This document shows positions 37,151 to 50,276 of a DNA stretch of 64,000 nucleotides, one piece after another. Source of the DNA: Agelaius tricolor. Its lineage: Eukaryota > Chordata > Aves > Passeriformes > Icteridae. The notes beneath the pieces were generated by a model that searched no databases, was not told the DNA's origin, and saw nothing but the letters and a program-made list of their open reading frames with translations. The stretch is from NCBI GenBank assembly GCA_023055355.1, contig JALJCS010000001.1, positions 53,449,381 to 53,513,380 on the forward strand, in the 5' to 3' direction. The translations under genes and the position numbers were made by a program. Positions within the stretch are counted from its first letter, which is position 1. Each line of letters begins with the position of its first letter.

Positions 37151-38884
37151 ATGCCACGAGTTTGGCTAAAATTCCTCCTCCTAGCCAGAGGTGGGCAACT
37201 CAGACTCCATTTTCCCATTAAAGTGGAATGTTGCTTTTATGGCTGTGACAGATTTAAAATTAAATAGTCCACCCACTGATGTATGAGTGTTGCACGGGAA
37301 GAACCAAGTCATACTTTATCCTCCCCTGGGAACTCCTCAAGTCCCTTGCTTTTCACTGGATGCTTGAAATCTAAGCAACTGCCATTTCTTTTATGTGTCA
37401 AAACCAGCAGCATTTCCTCAGGTGACACCTTTATGTGATTAATTCATTTCCATGCCCATGTCTCTTCTTATTAATCCACCAATATATGTGGAGCAGTGGA
37501 ACTCCTGTGACTGCATCTCAGCCCTGGATCCTTCAGTGCCTGGGTTTTTTCTGATTGTAAGCTGGGGGCCTGCCACTTAGTTTTCCAGTAGGGGACAGTG
37601 GGAAGTGACTGCTGCCTGGGATGAGAGAGGAGAAGAGGATGGGGTTTGAGACTCTAACAGGTCTGTGTTGCCACATAAAACCCAACCACCTGGTCCTGTC
37701 TTCAGTATACCAGGGCCCTCCATTGGCTTGGGTGGCCTACAGACACCTGCACTTGGAGGAATGGCAGAAAGAACATTCACCTCTGCAAGCTGCGGGTCCC
37801 TCCATGGCTGCAAATCCTCAAGTGAACTGGACTGAGACCAACTGAGGATCTTATGCCTTCCACTCTGCCCTCTCTCATGCAGGGTTAAGAAGTGCAGATG
37901 TATTTTCTATCTCATTGGCACCTGGTTCCCATACCAGGTAACACTCAAATCTCCAGGGACCACAAAGAGAGCAGAATCAGAGTGAGACACAGTGTGAAGC
38001 ACACCTCCAAGGCATAAGAAGGTTCTCCTTCAGCAGCCAGCTAGTTTCATCTGCCTGTTACCTGCCTAGCTGCCTCTTCCTCTGCAGGGCAGGTGACATG
38101 GTGACATGTGGAATGAAAAACACAGATGATGCTCCACTAATCCCCTTCTCTCGTGCAACAAGAGCACTGCTTCCTCCCCTGCCCTTGCTTGCTGTGCCAG
38201 CTGAGTGCTGGCAGGGAGCTCAGGACTGCCGAGAACTGCAAAAGTTTTGCTTCTTTGGTTGACATTTAACTATTCACCAATTTTGTAGAGACTGAAGGGA
38301 AAGGTGCTGCTTGTGGGAGGTGATATGAAGAAAGGAGAAAGAGGGGGAGTAGCAAGTGTCATCCAGTAAGAGCTGTCTGAGCATGTTTACACATTTTGAC
38401 CTTGGCTGTCTTAAGGACAGAGCCCTTCTGGGTCCCTCACAGCCATGTGAGGCTACAGGCACCCATGCTTGGCTAAACCTGGGAGTTAAGTATTCCTGGG
38501 CCTGGTTAGCAGGAGATTGCCTGGCAGTAGAGGCATTGCATAACTGTGTTATTGAACTTAAACACCCTGCCAAATGTGAGACCACAGGCAGAGAGTGGGA
38601 GGAAACCCTCTGGTTCTACTCTTGCTAGTGACATCATGGCACAATTCAAAGTTGATCTCCAAACAAACTTGGAGACACCTCACCCTGGCTCTCCTAGCTT
38701 CAATAAACACCAAAGACTCCCTGTCAGGGAACTGCTTCAGGCACACCTGAGCAAGAGAAGGACGAGTGTCACGTGGCTCAACTCAGCCCTGGGGCTTCTC
38801 ACAGCATTGAGATGGCCCTGCAGCCCATTGTCTTTCCTGATCTCAAAGGTGCCCATTGCCACTGTCATAAGTGGGCTGCACAAG

Positions 38885-39179
38885 GACATGCCAAGTGCCT
38901 TTGCTTTGGGGTAACAACAGGACTCAGCTCTCATCTGCTTTTCATTCATTCATAAATCTCAGTATTCCTCCCTGGGAGGATGCTGAGGAGGACAACAAAG
39001 TAAATTGTCTCTGGGCATGCAGGAAATCATGTGGGACTGGAAGTAATGTGGAAAAGGAAAATTCCAAATTTTCCTAAGCCTGAAACATTTAGTTTGGCTT
39101 TGCTGTGGCTTTAGCTTGGAATCCCACCTAGGTCAGCTTGGGGCACTGGAGTGGGTCTAAGCAGATTAGCAATGTCCTT
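38885..39179 (+). repeat. Diverged direct repeat, intergenic copy
   Basis: This is the partner of 12,150-12,436. No remnant of TAGAP exon 5 or 6 was seen on either side. It is therefore either an unclassified interspersed repeat family with two members here, or an old partial duplicate of the TAGAP intron whose exons are gone. Confidence 0.75.
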
Positions 39180-42118
39180 TCATGGCTGGAAGTGGAGAAG
39201 GGAGCTAAAGAGACCAGGGCTGCACTGCTGGCACAGCTGGGCCCTGCCCACACCCTGGGCTCAGGGCAGAGGGTGGTTCTTCACAGTGTCCTCACCTGGT
39301 GCTGGGGAGATGCTAAACACTGACCATGGCAACACTGGCACGAACCTGGTTCTGTGATGACCTGGCATGGGGCAGTCCACATTTTTGCTGTCCAAGGCTA
39401 TTACCCTGCCAAGCAAAGGAGACCTTATCCAAGCTGCCTGCTGGGGCTGTCTAGCTTGTGCCAGGTTCCAGATGGTGTCAAGATGCTGCTGGCAAGGGCT
39501 GGCTGGCCTGGGCCGAGCTGTGCTGTGCTGGGAACCCCTGAGCAATTTCTGAGAAGGACAATCCTGTTTGAGTGATGGGTAAAGTCCTTGACAACAACAT
39601 GTTTGCTAGCAGACCAGGTGCCCTGGTGAGCCCCAGGAGACCTCTGGGGCTGCCTCATGCTGCAGAGGATGGGAGGGTCCTGGATGGAGGCTCCGGAGTG
39701 CCCATGGTGCCAGTGGTCTGCATGTCTGGCACACTGCTGGCTGTGCTGCCCAGCCTGCAGCAGCAGCAGGGGGAGATGGCAGGCGTGAGTGTCAGCCTGG
39801 GGACGCCCACAGCGTGTTTCCTTTCCAGCAGCACACAGGATGTTAGCTGTCATGGGTGTTCACTAGCCCGCAGCGCGATGCTCCCGATTTCCATCAGTGC
39901 ATCTTTCGGTTTGAGGCTCTCTCTCAGACCCAGTTTTTAACAGGGTCACAGCACTGAAAGCCCCCATCCCTCTGAGGTCTTCTCTAGGTGCAATTTTTTT
40001 TAATTGTAATGAAGAAGCCTGTATTCTACTAGCATCCCATGAGCACCACTGGCCATTTATGGAGTTTGTCCAGAGGGCTGCAATGCTGATGGACTCAGCT
40101 AAGTCCTAGGCAACATTGCACATGCTGCTGCATGTTCCTTGTGGCATGTAGATATGAATAGCTCTGTGTGTGAAGAAAGGTCATTAAAACCTCAGAGTTT
40201 CATTTAGAAGTAAAATGAAATTATTAGCTGTTTAGAGATAAGCTGGTTATGACTGAGGCTTGGACACAAAATAAAAGTTTTACTGTTTTTAACAAGATGT
40301 GTTGGTGGAAGTACAGATTCTGCCCTGCATGGAGCAGCTGTTCAGGTCAGCGTCTGTGAGGGCAGCAGCTGCTGCCCAGCCCTGGGTGTGGCTTGTCACT
40401 GGCCACCTCATGAGCACTCTGCTCCCACCAGTCTGCCAGTGAAACAGAGAGAGCGTGTGCTCCCAAGCTGATCTCCAGTGGGAAGTCTCCAGCTTACTTC
40501 AAGCCCCATCATGCAGCACTGTAATACAGAAATAGCAGATCTGGTGCCAGAGCACCCAGCAGCCTTTGCTGCTGTTTATAAGCCCCAGACAGGGAATGGT
40601 GTTAAGTGGGAACAGGGCTGTAACACCTGAAGATCCTCCAGTCTTTTTAAAGCTGCGTGGATGCTTTTATGGCCCACTGCACTGGGACACCTCTGGTCAC
40701 ACAGCTGTGTGGGCTCTGCAGGCCATCCTGCTGAGGGCTGATCCCTGGTGGGACACATTCCCAATTCACTCCACTGAACTCTTCTGATCAGAGCCCACTG
40801 GCACTGCTCCTGGAGTCACAGATGTGTTTGTGGCAACATCAGCCAGTGTCAGGGCAATATTGTTTCAAAACATATTTACTTCCCATGTTTCTGGAGTTTA
40901 TTGAATACATTTGGGTTGCACTTTCATGAAATTGTAATTTATCAAAAGCACAATGAAGAATCACAGGCCAAGTTTCTGAAGCTCAAATTTAAGTTAGGTC
41001 ATAGGTAGAATAAAAGTTTAAAGATCTCTACCAACAACGACATATATTTCCCAATGAGAAACTTTTTAGATTGAGTGGTATTTTCAGTGTTACTTTTCTT
41101 CAACAAATGTAACTTTTCCAAAGAAAGCAGATATGTTCTATAATAATGTCAGCCAGCCTCTGAGTTTCTCAGCAGTACAATTTCTATTAATTGTTTTGAA
41201 CCAACCCACACGAGAAGCTAGACACATTATTCTGTGTTTTTAAATAGGTCTGTTTTCACAAAACTCTTTCTCAAGGAAATTGCTCTTAATAAATATGAAG
41301 TACTTTTACTTGTCACTTGTATTATAAAAAGAGAGGGATCCTGCATGGATCAGAGCCCTGTTATGCTAAGGGTTAATAATAAGAAAAATCTTACCCTGAA
41401 AAAACCTCATCTTTTGAGTTTGCTCCAGGTCTCTGCAGTCCCTGATTGTCTTATAACTACCTCCAAATTAATCATCCCCATCCCTCTGTTGAGTTCTTAA
41501 CTTCTCCATTCCTCACAATATCATTATCCTTATGAGGAAAGGCAGAATTATTAACCCTGTGTTACAGATGGGGACTTGTGGTGCAGAGGTGAAATGTCAT
41601 GCTGAAGGTTGTCTGAACCAGAGCAGGGTGGATGCCCACTCTTCCCCTAAAAGCAGCATCCTGACTGCTATGCTTCCATTCAGTTGGTCCTCTGATAGTA
41701 TTACATTTTTATTCATTAATTTCCCATTGGTCAGTCTATGAAAGAAAACTCACAGTATATTATCAGCTGGTTACACAAGAGAGCCAAAACATTTAGCTAC
41801 TATAAGTGCACAAAGGGTGAAAAATAAAGTTAGTAAAAGTGAATGAAGAGAAAAAGTGAAGGGCAGGAGCAGAATAGCTGCCAAGGAGTTGTGGGAGGGT
41901 ATGGAAAGGAAATTAAAGCTTCGAGCTGACCCATAAAACTCCGTGGTGTTACCAGCAACCTCACTGAATTCACCTTCAGAGACTGTGTTTTGCAGTAACC
42001 TTCATTGACATCTGCCCACTTCAGTTCTGTGGCCAGCCAGGAACCTTCCCACCTCCCTAAACCACAGCCTTCCACACCGGGGTCTCTGCTGTCAGCCCCC
42101 ACGCTCTGCATGACTCAC

Positions 42119-42159
42119 CCCCTCTGCATCTCTGCAGACACTTGCCTGAGCTTTCTCAG
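42119..42159 (-). CDS. Candidate short internal exon of the unidentified minus-strand gene
   Basis: This 41-nt segment follows a long pyrimidine tract (CCTTTTTATTTTTGCC) and ACAAG, and ends at a consensus GTGAGT donor at 42118-42113. Joined in phase 0 to the exon at 45859 it continues with LRKLRQVSAEMQRG, which would extend a coiled coil. It ends with two bases of a codon. No convincing next exon or terminal exon was found further downstream. Confidence 0.25.
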
Positions 42160-45100
42160 CTTGTCATGGCAAAAATAAAAAGGCAAATAAGTGGGGTTGC
42201 ATGATGACAGGAATCAGATCTTCAGTTTTGGGACAGGATCCAGAATCTCTGTAGGGGAGTTCAGCACATGCTGTGCCTCCCTGCTTAGACCTGGCTGCCT
42301 GGGCAGGAAAAGGAGCAAGGGTAACACAGAAAAGACCACACAGAGTCCAAGCTCTCCCACTCCTTGTTCTTTCAGTGTGAAGAACCTCCCAAAATGATGT
42401 TTTCCTCCACAAGGAAATGCAGTGCTACCTTCATTATCAGGTGGGAAATCAAGAGAGTCATTAGTTAAATGACTTTCCCAAATGTCACACTAAAGGCTGT
42501 AGATAAGACTTGCTTCACTTTCCTGAAAGACAGTGAAGTGTTGACTTCAGTACAATGCTCCTCTCAGCTCCTGCAACTGCCTCTGCAGTCATGGCAAGGG
42601 TTAGTCTGTGTCCACTGATATCTCTAACATGACATCAGTGGAAATCTCAGTGAAAACCCTGTGGGGTAGGAATCCTGCCCCCATTAATATTTGAAGAGGA
42701 TGCACGTTAATTAATGTCTTCCCTGTCAGGAGTGGGCAATGAAGTTAGCACCAAATGAGCAATATGCAAACTCAGCCTCAGAGGTACACAAGATGTCTGG
42801 TACAAATTAAAAATCAATTCTCAGAAAATATCCTCTAGACATCCCAAGGAATAAGTTTCTTTAGGGTCTCAGTTTGTTATGGAGGCTGTTTCCTTTAAAG
42901 CAAAAGATTTGCCTTATATACCGCCTGAAGTTAGTCATTGGTAGTTTTCCAACATAAATCCAAAGGATTTCTGATTGGCCTGTTGATTAATAACCAGAAA
43001 GTAAGAACAGGATTATGCTTATGTTACCTTTTCCTAATGCTACTGATAATTTCTCAATGGGTTCAGAAACCAGACACTTCGGTGACTTTTATCTCATGAA
43101 CCAACTCTTCATGCAATGTCTGGGTCGCACTGGTTAATTAGAATATAGCCTGCATGCTATTGCAATAAGGAATTGGTTTGAGGGCTGGATGATGCCAGTT
43201 TCTAAACCATTGAACCTGCAGGAATAATAAATTTATCAATTTTCTGGAAATTACCAATGGTTCAGTCCCAACAATCACCTGCATTAGCCCAATCTAGTTG
43301 TGAAACTCTGAAAGGGAAAGAAAAAAATCACATTTAGACTGAGAACAGTCAGGACTGGACAGTTCACAGTTTGGCAACCAGCTCACAAAGGCTACTGCTG
43401 CCATGTGAAATTTGTCCTCACTCTATAGTGGCTATGCAGGACAGTGTTCCAGTAAGTGCTCCATGGCATATGCATAGCTTACTGCCTGCACAGAAAAAAA
43501 AAATCAGGGAATATTTCATCTGTGACTGCTCTCCATCCTGAAAGGTGACAGCTTCATGAAGGTGGGTTACTTGTAACAATTCCACCTTCCTGCTGTGAAG
43601 TGTGATAGAGGCTTTTCTTTTTATGTTTCTCTAGGTGCAGGGGCTTTAAAGCATGTCTGCAGATAGCAAGTCTGGAGTGTTGCCCAACATGGCAGCATTT
43701 TTTGAGACACAATTGACATTTTTTGTTTCAAGGCTGATTAGATTGTGCTGATCACAGACACTCAAAAAATCACTTTCCACAGGGCTTTGTGGCCCTTTTC
43801 CATTGCTTCACGTCACAGTGAAGCCACCAGTGGCTTGGTCACGAGGCTGTGAGGTCTTAGGGAGGGACTGTGTGTGCAGCACAAAGGAAGCTGGGTCTGA
43901 CCTGACTTTCACAACTTTCTTCTGCACCTCAGAGGTTTTGTATATTCATTGACTCCAATGTATTCAGTAGAAATGATACTCCATTTTGTAAAATGAGCTG
44001 ATCCAAGGTCTTGATGGCCATTAGTGCTGTGAGGCAGGTGCTGATGAATAAGCTGGGGCTCTGTCCAGGCTACTGGGATTAGCACAGCTCGAGGGATAGG
44101 CTAAGCAGGCAGCCACCCACAGGAGCAAAGAGTGTGAAAAGCATCACAGCTCTCCTGCCAACACTATCTGGAGAGTGATGTGGAGGCGAGGCTCAGGACA
44201 GAGGGAGGTGGCAGCCACTGCTGAACCACCACTTGAAGGAGCAAAATTACGGGCTGGCACAACCTGCAAATTAGTTGATAGCACCAGCAACAATGTGGAT
44301 TAGACCACTGAGAATGCTCTGCAGGAGCTCTTGGTAAATGCTGCCTCCTGCAGAAATGGGAAGGAGGGCCCATGCTAAGCATGAAGTGGGGATGAGGCAT
44401 TGGGACAACTCTCCTGCCCAGCACACTCTGTTTTCATAGACAGATGTCCAAAAACCAAAGCCAGAGGCTGAAGGATGGAGGAGCTCAGGGCTGGACAAGA
44501 GGCACAACTGCTCCTTCAACTGATCACCCCTATCACCAGCTAACACAGGGATGCTGCTGTCTCCTTCCTACAGCGACATTAACAGCCCCTTTTTCCTGCA
44601 GGTGACTGGAGTTTGTAGCTATTGTGGGGAGGAGGGTGGGGTGGGCTGTGTGATAGTATTTTTCACTTGTAACACCTACCAAATTATGGCATCAACAAAA
44701 AACAGAGCAGTGGGTCCTAGGCACTCATTCAGTATTTGAGTTCCTCCTGTCCTCCTGGCCTGTAGGAGGATTCTGGGCTCTGAGATGGAGCCATATGGGA
44801 AGCCAGGAGGTGTCACACAGAGCCACTTCACAGACTTCAATCAGGAATGTTTCCAGCAAAAGAAAAATGTGTTAAACTAGGCTGTTCTCACAGTCTGACA
44901 GCTCCTGATGTTCATGTCAAGAAATGAATGCAAAAAAATGTGCTCTCTCTGAATAGAGATATAACTGCCAAATAATTAATAAGAGCTCACACAGCACAAC
45001 TTGTCCCTTCCCCATGCAAGGAATGCTCAAGGCCTTGAATTTTTGAAAAATGAAAACCCAAGACATTGGCGCCCTTTCTGCCTTTCCCCTGGAAGATTTT

Positions 45101-45858
45101 TTTGTAACACATAATGAGCCCACTTGCAACACCACCATGCCCAGTTAGCAGAGCTGTTTGACTAACTGCACTGGGTTTATTTGAGGGGAAATCAGGGCAC
45201 TGAGGTGAAATAGCTGCAGTTCAAATAACAGTGTTCTGCTCATTGGAAATAGTTTCATCAAGGAAAGAGGCACTGCCACTAACATCACCCATTGGTTTCT
45301 GTAGGTAAGTTGTGACCTGTAGTGAAATGAGGCAATAAATGCTATCACAACCAACTCTTCTGCCTGTTTTGAAGGCTTTGCTATCCAAAAGAAAGAAAAA
45401 CAGGAGGAAAACAAAGAATGGGGATGCACCAATGAGAAACTGCCAATGGGGACTTCTCAACAGCACTAGCAGAAACTAGTGATAGTAATATGAGCAAGGA
45501 GCCAGCTCTGGCAGCCCTTGGCATGGGGTGGGAGAGATGGAGGGAAGAGGCTTATCTCCTGCTGGACTTGCACAGGCCTGGTGGGAGGGTGAGAAGAGCA
45601 GCTGGATGCAGTTCCCACCACCTCTCCCATCCATCCCATCTACACGAGTAGCCCTCACTGCTGGAGCCACAACTCTGCCAGCTCAGCCACTCCAGGCACC
45701 ACAGGAACACTCCCACACCTGCAACTCTCCCAGGGTCCTCTAGTGCAGGACACTGACAGCAGAGCCCCATGACACATGCATGGGCAAGCCAAGGTGCATC
45801 ACCTTGCTCCTGGGCATCAAACACCTGTGCAGCCATGCAAGTGGCTACCAGTACCTAC

Positions 45859-45947
45859 CTGGCTGAAGGCAGCCATGGCTTGCTCAAACCTTTGCTGAAT
45901 AAGAGCGATGGTGCTGAACATCGGCAGGAAGGAACAGTCTTGAGGGG
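45859..45947 (-). CDS. Candidate internal exon of the unidentified minus-strand gene
   Basis: This 89-nt segment lies between a CTTGTTTTCAG acceptor and a CAG|GTAGGT donor. In the frame set by the preceding candidate exon it reads PQDCSFLPMFSTIALIQQRF, then EQAMAAFSQ, ending in phase 0. The second half is compatible with a coiled-coil helix. A second frame is also open across so short a segment, so openness alone proves little. The family is not recognised. Confidence 0.33.
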
Positions 45948-48900
45948 CTGAAAACAAGAATAAATTTGTTATCAGTTTCCATCCTACAGCAAAGCTCCCA
46001 CAAAGGTGAGGGATTTGAGCATTTATAGGAGTCATTGCTACAAATTGTGTATGGGAGGAGAATATGTGTTTGTGCTCTTAACTCCTGGATGTTGCCAAAT
46101 TTCCCCTCAAGTGTGAGGGCTCCAAGCCCCACGGTGGTCGGCACAACAGCTGCTGTCACACAGAGCCAGCTCAGCTCGGGGGCACTGGCCAAGGCTGGTG
46201 CACAGCCACAGACTGGGGACAAAGCCCTGGGGCCACCAGCTGAGGCACCCTAGCAGGTGTCTGCCCCACTTGGGGCAACCTTGGCACCAGTGTTTGCACA
46301 GGGGCTGCTCAACCTGAGCTCCTTTTACAGGGAGTGGGGAGACATGGACACTTGCAGGGCACCGTTCTTCCCTTCCCCACTTCTGCAGCAGGCTTGGGAG
46401 AACAGGAGCCATGTCCTTTCCCAGAAGTGCTCACTTCTCTGTCCTGACTGTAAAAGGCCCTTGGACCAAAAGGGTTGGATAGAGACCTCCACACTCTGTA
46501 ATGCAGGGTGAGAGGAGGCTGCACTTGGTGAGCCTAGCATGCAGAGGCAACCAAGCTGGTTCCAATTAGAGGTGGGTAAGCTGCCTCCTCCAAATCCACA
46601 GGGAAGCTCCCAGCCTCCTGAAAATCTAAAATCCCTGCAATCTGTGCTTTGGGACAGCAGGTTCTGTGTGGCTGCCTGCCATCTGAACACAAGTATGACT
46701 GCTAAGGAAAGAGGCTATTTTAGGAACAAGTGACACAACAGAGGAACATCAGAGGCAAGAAATGGCTCCTTGCTGCCAAGTGTTGATATGAGGCCAATAA
46801 AGGGCAGGTTACTGCCCTTTTGGGAAGATGCCTGTCTTATTAAAGTTGTAGTTACAGAATTTTTTTGAGATACTTGGAAAGCAGGGTGATATATTTACAG
46901 AGAACTTTCTGAACATTTGGCCTTATTAACTGAGTGGAAAGGGAATGATTAAAAACACCATCTGCTTTTTATTGAACTTTGTTCCAAATTCATGAGAATT
47001 TAATCAGCTTTAACCTCTAACTCTCAATTTTTACTCCTGAAAGTATGTTAGGAGCATACCACCCCATGCAGTATACAAATGGCAAACAAGCCCTGCTGGT
47101 GGTGTCTGCAGATCTCCTCCACCACGATCTCACCAAGTAGTGCAAACCAGCCCAGCACAAAGGGCAGGCACCTGCACCACATGGAGCAGAGCTGGAGGCA
47201 TCGTGTGCTCCCTGAAGGTGTCTGAGACCCTGAGAAGTGTGACAGGGAACCCAGCTGAGGCCACCCCATGCTGCCATGGCCCATGTAAGCCAAGCAAATG
47301 CAGTTTCCCAGAGGAGGTGGGTGATGTTCCCCATTATTATCAGCAGAAATAAGTAAAGCATCAGCAGCAGGAGAAGTCACCTTGCTCTGGCTGCAGCGAA
47401 AAGTGCCAGCATGCATGGCCATGAAGCTGCAGCAGGACTGCACTGGGATACTAGAAAACAGCTTCCTCCTGGCAACAGTGAAAGACAGGAGAGATCTGTA
47501 TATTTACTCCTAGTTTATACCAGTTTGACACTGGTATATTTATCCCAGTGTATGTATGTGGGACCTTGTGTGACAGGAGTAGGTGACACAGCTTCATGTC
47601 TGCAGAGGAGCTGGTTTCTGAAGGCAGTGCTTGTTCCCATGCCTGTACTATCATGGCCCTTGTTGGTGCCTACCTTTGACAAATACCTAAATATATGCAA
47701 TCTGAAGTCAAAGAAATGAACTTTGAAATTGCTAATTGCGTACATTATCAGAGCATCAAGTCTTTTCTAGGTATTGACTCATTATTACCAGAAGTTCTTC
47801 TGCAGGTGCTGCTCAACAAAAGGTCAGTACGTGACAAAGCCTATGTTGCTCTCACAGCAGTCACTGCTGAGCTCATGGAATTAAATATGTTTTGGAGAAA
47901 GGTTATCCTTCTAAGATCATCTTAAGATGTTGTAGCGTGTTGTCTTCATGTTTGAGCCCACTGGGACTCTGGGGGAAGTGCTCTAGCTCCAGTTGAAATA
48001 CCATATGCATGGAAGGCATGGTCTATTCGTCATTGGTTTTGCACTATCAGGATAAAATACCAGCCTAGTGATAAAGCAATGGAAATAGCTTCACCCTCCA
48101 GGGAAAGTGAGCATGAATCCTGACTCAGGCAGAGGCCCATTTTCTCCCCAGCTTATTCCCTTGTATTCTGAGCTCTGACCACACCAGCTTAAAACACCAT
48201 CAGTGCTGTCTGTCATCCTGCCTGCATTTAAATCCACAAGGACTATCTAGTGCAGACTTCCAAACAAGATGCCCTTGGGAGGGCAGACACCAGTTTCTTA
48301 ATCTGGTGCAACGTCTGGCAGGTCGGCCAGGACTCTTTTCTGAGCCCACTTAGGACCAGCCAAAAGGTACTGTCTGTGCAGAGCAGACAGGGAATGCTCA
48401 GGGAAATGCAGCCCTGCTGGCACCCACCCAGAGTGGGCATGGGGGTTACAGCTGGTGGCAGCTGGATGCTCAGGGTGCCTGGATTGATGTGTCACAGGAC
48501 AGCAAGGAAAGAGTTCTGTACTGTGGGGAAAAATTGTTTTGTTTCTCTCCCCAGATCAGTGTAAAGCAAATTTTTTCTGTTACTGCTATTCTTATGTTAA
48601 CTCTATTCTAGAGTTACCACAATTTCATCTACCAAATGCATATAGACAAGATTAAATAAGCTGGATATTTCAAGTCATGTATGTATACACATGCACACTG
48701 ACACAAGTGAAAATATCACACCTGATGTTCCTCCTCTCACTCCAAATACAAGGGATTTATTATTTGATTTATTGAACGAGGTAATGTCTTGTCATGAAGA
48801 ACAACTTTATTCCCCAGTGTTGCTGCTACTTTGGTGGAAAAAAGGTACATGTGACTTTTACTTAACACTGCAGCAGGTGCAGAGAGGACAAATTAACTTT

Positions 48901-49195
48901 GCCCTGTGTTCCAAAACCTGGGAGAATTTGAACACAGTTATGTCAGTATTCACTACCAATTACATCATACTTTCTCTCTTTAGGGGTTTTCCTCCACTTA
49001 ACAGAAATCTTTTTTTTGCTTAACAGAGGATATCACAGCTTCTGCCACAAGTTTAGCTCCAGCCCTTCTTACTCCTAGCTGTGACCTGTTCCCATTCTGA
49101 TGCACACAGTGCAAGGATGTCATCTGCAGATGGCAGAATTTCAGGAGCACTCACTGGGAGCCATTTGCTCCAGGAAATCACCTACACACACCATG

Positions 49196-49249
49196 CAAGG
49201 GCTTCACCCCAGACAAGGGCTTCACCCCTGGCAAGGGCTTCACGCCAGG
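49196..49249. repeat. 18-bp minisatellite, three units
   Basis: Three units begin CAAGGGCTTCAC and vary in the last six bases. Because the unit is a multiple of three, all frames repeat a hexapeptide, which explains short repetitive ORFs on both strands here. Confidence 0.93.
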
Positions 49250-50181
49250 CACCCGCAAGGAGATCTGCCTGAAGACTCGACCATAACCAGAAAAACAGCA
49301 GGGAAAGTCTGAAAAGCATCCCAGTGCTCTGCACATTGTAGTGGGATATAGATTACTGAGGGTGCTCAACAACCCTTGCACCAAATTATTTCCTTTTTGC
49401 AACTGACACAGAAATCAAATTTCCTTTATTATCTCAAAGCACTCCACCAAAAACCCTGAAAATGCAGAGTTCAGTCATCCTTCCTCAGATGAGCTAACCA
49501 CATCCTGCTGGTTTAGAGGCACAAATGCATTGCTTGTCTTCACTCATTCAGAAAGCCTTACAAAGTGTGTATACATGTCATCCGAAGAGATTTTTGGGTG
49601 GCTGGCTTCTTCAGCAAGTAACAGCCAGCACTAGCTGAAAACCAATGCCATTTCTAAAACCTGGGACTTTGTTTCTTCATGACTTTTAGAAATGCCCTCA
49701 CATCTACTAAAATACTTTTAGCGTCCTTAAGGAAAAACAAAAAGGCTCTTTACCCTCTTCTACCACAATAGGTGAGAGTCTTTATGAAAACAGCAAACTC
49801 GTGCCCTTCTTCTCCTGAAAGAATCCATCAATGGCAGGAAGACTGAATGTGAACATCAGTTCACTTGAAGTGATCACTTCAAAGCCCACAAGACACCAAA
49901 AGCAGAAGAAGAGAGGACAGCCTGGAGGATTTCCAGGAGGTGTGGTGGCAGGTAAACCTGCCTTTCCTCAACCAAGTTTTTCCCAGGGAACACAATGAAA
50001 TTCCCAGGAACTCTCCCCAGTCATGTCATGTACATGCACATGCAGAGGAGGCTGGGGCAGGGGCAGTTGTGACCACCCCAGCAGATCAGGCTGCCAAAAA
50101 GGGGAGGAAAAGGGACTCCTGAGGTCAATGAGTTGTTTAAATGAGCTCTTTCCTCGACCTCTTCCCAATTTTGTCTCTCAC

Positions 50182-50276
50182 CTGAGGTCACTAGCAAGGA
50201 GGTGACAAGAGGTGTGAGGATGCCATCCAAACACTCTTCAAGGCATTGGTTTTGCTGCACTGCCAAACCAAACCAC
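50182..50276 (-). CDS. Candidate internal exon of the unidentified minus-strand gene
   Basis: This 95-nt open segment reads WFGLAVQQNQCLEECLDGIL and on to LVTS. It ends at a CAG|GTGAGA donor and leaves one base, G. Together with the two leading bases of the exon at 45947 that makes an in-frame GCC. The amino-acid make-up looks helical and protein-like. The acceptor (ATCTGCAG) has almost no pyrimidine tract, which counts against it. I do not recognise the protein. Confidence 0.3.

Larger units (their letters stand above)
31406..42112. other. Intergenic or intronic sequence
   Basis: This holds the CR1 end at 34,166-34,370, the diverged repeat at 38,885-39,179, the 20-bp tandem repeat and two possible plus-strand exons (33940-34047 and 35791-35864). 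From about 38,800 to 40,800 the base composition is more GC-rich, giving longer chance open frames on both strands. No gene can be supported. Confidence 0.5.

Noticed and set aside
38737..39180. Search for TAGAP exons 5 and 6 beside the diverged intron-like repeat
   Set aside because: Neither the exon 6 nor the exon 5 protein sequence is recognisable in any frame on either side, so no second TAGAP gene copy is claimed.
41390..41440. Possible next exon of the candidate minus-strand gene (reads DLEQTQKMRFFQ)
   Set aside because: The phase fits, but the acceptor lacks a pyrimidine tract and the supposed donor overlaps a TTTTTTCAG acceptor-like string.
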